This document shows, piece by piece, positions 63,746-64,000 of a stretch of 64,000 bases of DNA; position 1 is the first letter of the stretch, and the number at the start of each line of letters is the position of its first letter. The notes beneath the pieces were generated by a model. It was not told where the DNA came from. It saw nothing but the letters and a program-made list of their open reading frames with translations, and did no database searches. Both the position numbers and the translations under genes were made by a program. Source of the DNA: CALLPQ01 sp964392325 (lineage in GTDB: Bacteria > Pseudomonadota > Alphaproteobacteria > Caulobacterales > Parvularculaceae); contig CAYMPJ010000006.1 of the NCBI GenBank assembly GCA_964392325.1, positions 62,001 to 126,000 of the forward strand, in the 5' to 3' direction.

Positions 63746-64000
63746 TTATTGATCCGCATCACGTTGGGTCTTTAGCTTATCTGCAAGAATAAAAGCAAGC
63801 TCCAAAGACTGACCCGCATTCAGACGAGGGTCGCAGTGAGTATGATAGCGCAATGAGAGATCTGTCTCGGAAATCTCGCGAGATCCGCCAAGGCATTCGG
63901 TCACGTTCTGACCTGTCATCTCGAAATGCACCCCGCCCGGATAAGCGCCTTCACTTCGACAAACATCAAAAAAGGCTCCTACTTCCGTAGAAATAGAATC
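63746..64000 (-). CDS. class II 3-deoxy-7-phosphoheptulonate synthase, C-terminal end (gene runs off the window)
   Basis: The last 84 codons of the gene are present; the 5' part lies beyond position 64000. The sequence HFEMTGQNVTECLGG, LSLRYHTHCDPRLNAGQSL and the final LELAFILADKL are the highly conserved C-terminus of class II DAHP synthases, which start the shikimate pathway. In this family the segment HCDPRLN holds metal-site residues. The frame continues to the window edge (TEVGAFFDVCRSEGAYPGG). Confidence 0.93.
   Translation of the reverse strand, partial: DSISTEVGAFFDVCRSEGAYPGGVHFEMTGQNVTECLGGSREISETDLSLRYHTHCDPRLNAGQSLELAFILADKLKTQRDADQ

Overview
The window reads as chromosomal DNA of an alphaproteobacterium. 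The evidence is gene content: DUF2336, DUF1491 and DUF2937 proteins, a SufE gene opposite a stand-alone DnaA-domain-IV protein, an ArsR-methyltransferase regulator driving metF and a truncated metH, and the comEC / gltX / gltA neighbourhood. The base composition is moderately AT-rich by eye. A Hyphomonadaceae/Maricaulales-like member of the Caulobacterales is my best guess, but no marker here proves the family. Two runs of exactly 100 N (18738-18837 and 35301-35400) are scaffold gaps, and both fall in tandem repeats. No phage, insertion sequence, CRISPR array or tRNA was recognised.

Layout. 1-3.3 kb: transcription/translation operon rimP-nusA-ylxR on the minus strand, with a terminator-like hairpin in its leader. 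3.5-11.4 kb: lineage-type genes, namely a DUF2937 membrane protein, an SH3-type lipoprotein, a DUF2336 protein, a PAS histidine kinase with a DUF1491 protein, a secreted protein of unknown role, sufE and a DnaA-like HTH protein. 11.9-21.5 kb: one long minus-strand Mrp/Mnh-type cation/proton antiporter operon (E-F-G-DUF4040-B-C-D-D-methyltransferase-small membrane protein-D). Its C subunit carries a large His/Gly-rich repeat insertion. 21.6-30 kb: secreted hydrolases (an amidohydrolase pair, a PhoD phosphatase, an M19 dipeptidase) and the MlaA/MlaC lipid-transport pair. 30.3-35 kb: methionine/SAM-cycle operon behind a near-perfect 28-bp palindrome. 35.2-43.8 kb: a TerB/DnaJ co-chaperone, a small secreted protein, an M23 peptidase, a DMT exporter, an AmpD-like amidase, the RNase P RNA gene rnpB, polA and a probable outer-membrane protein. 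44-51.3 kb: thiE, a Sel1-repeat protein and a small sugar-utilisation-like island (lipoprotein, SSS symporter, Gfo/Idh/MocA oxidoreductase, LamG-like lipoprotein). 51.3-64 kb: comEC, gltX, gltA, a CaiB-type CoA transferase, a DMT transporter, two tandem DUF4139 proteins, a PEP-CTERM-like surface protein and the 3' end of a class II DAHP synthase gene.

How the parts work together. The Mrp genes should form one membrane complex exchanging cations for protons; the C-subunit insertion is predicted to face the periplasm. The ArsR-methyltransferase protein probably senses a SAM-cycle metabolite and controls metF and metH. MetH lacks its homocysteine-binding half, so a partner gene must lie elsewhere. 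The most unusual signals are the MrpC repeat insertion, the terminator-like hairpin inside the coding start of the CoA transferase after gltA, the amidohydrolase pair in which one partner has lost its metal-binding HxH motif, and the PEP-CTERM-like protein with repeats in its upstream region. All functional calls come from reading the sequence; no database search was run.
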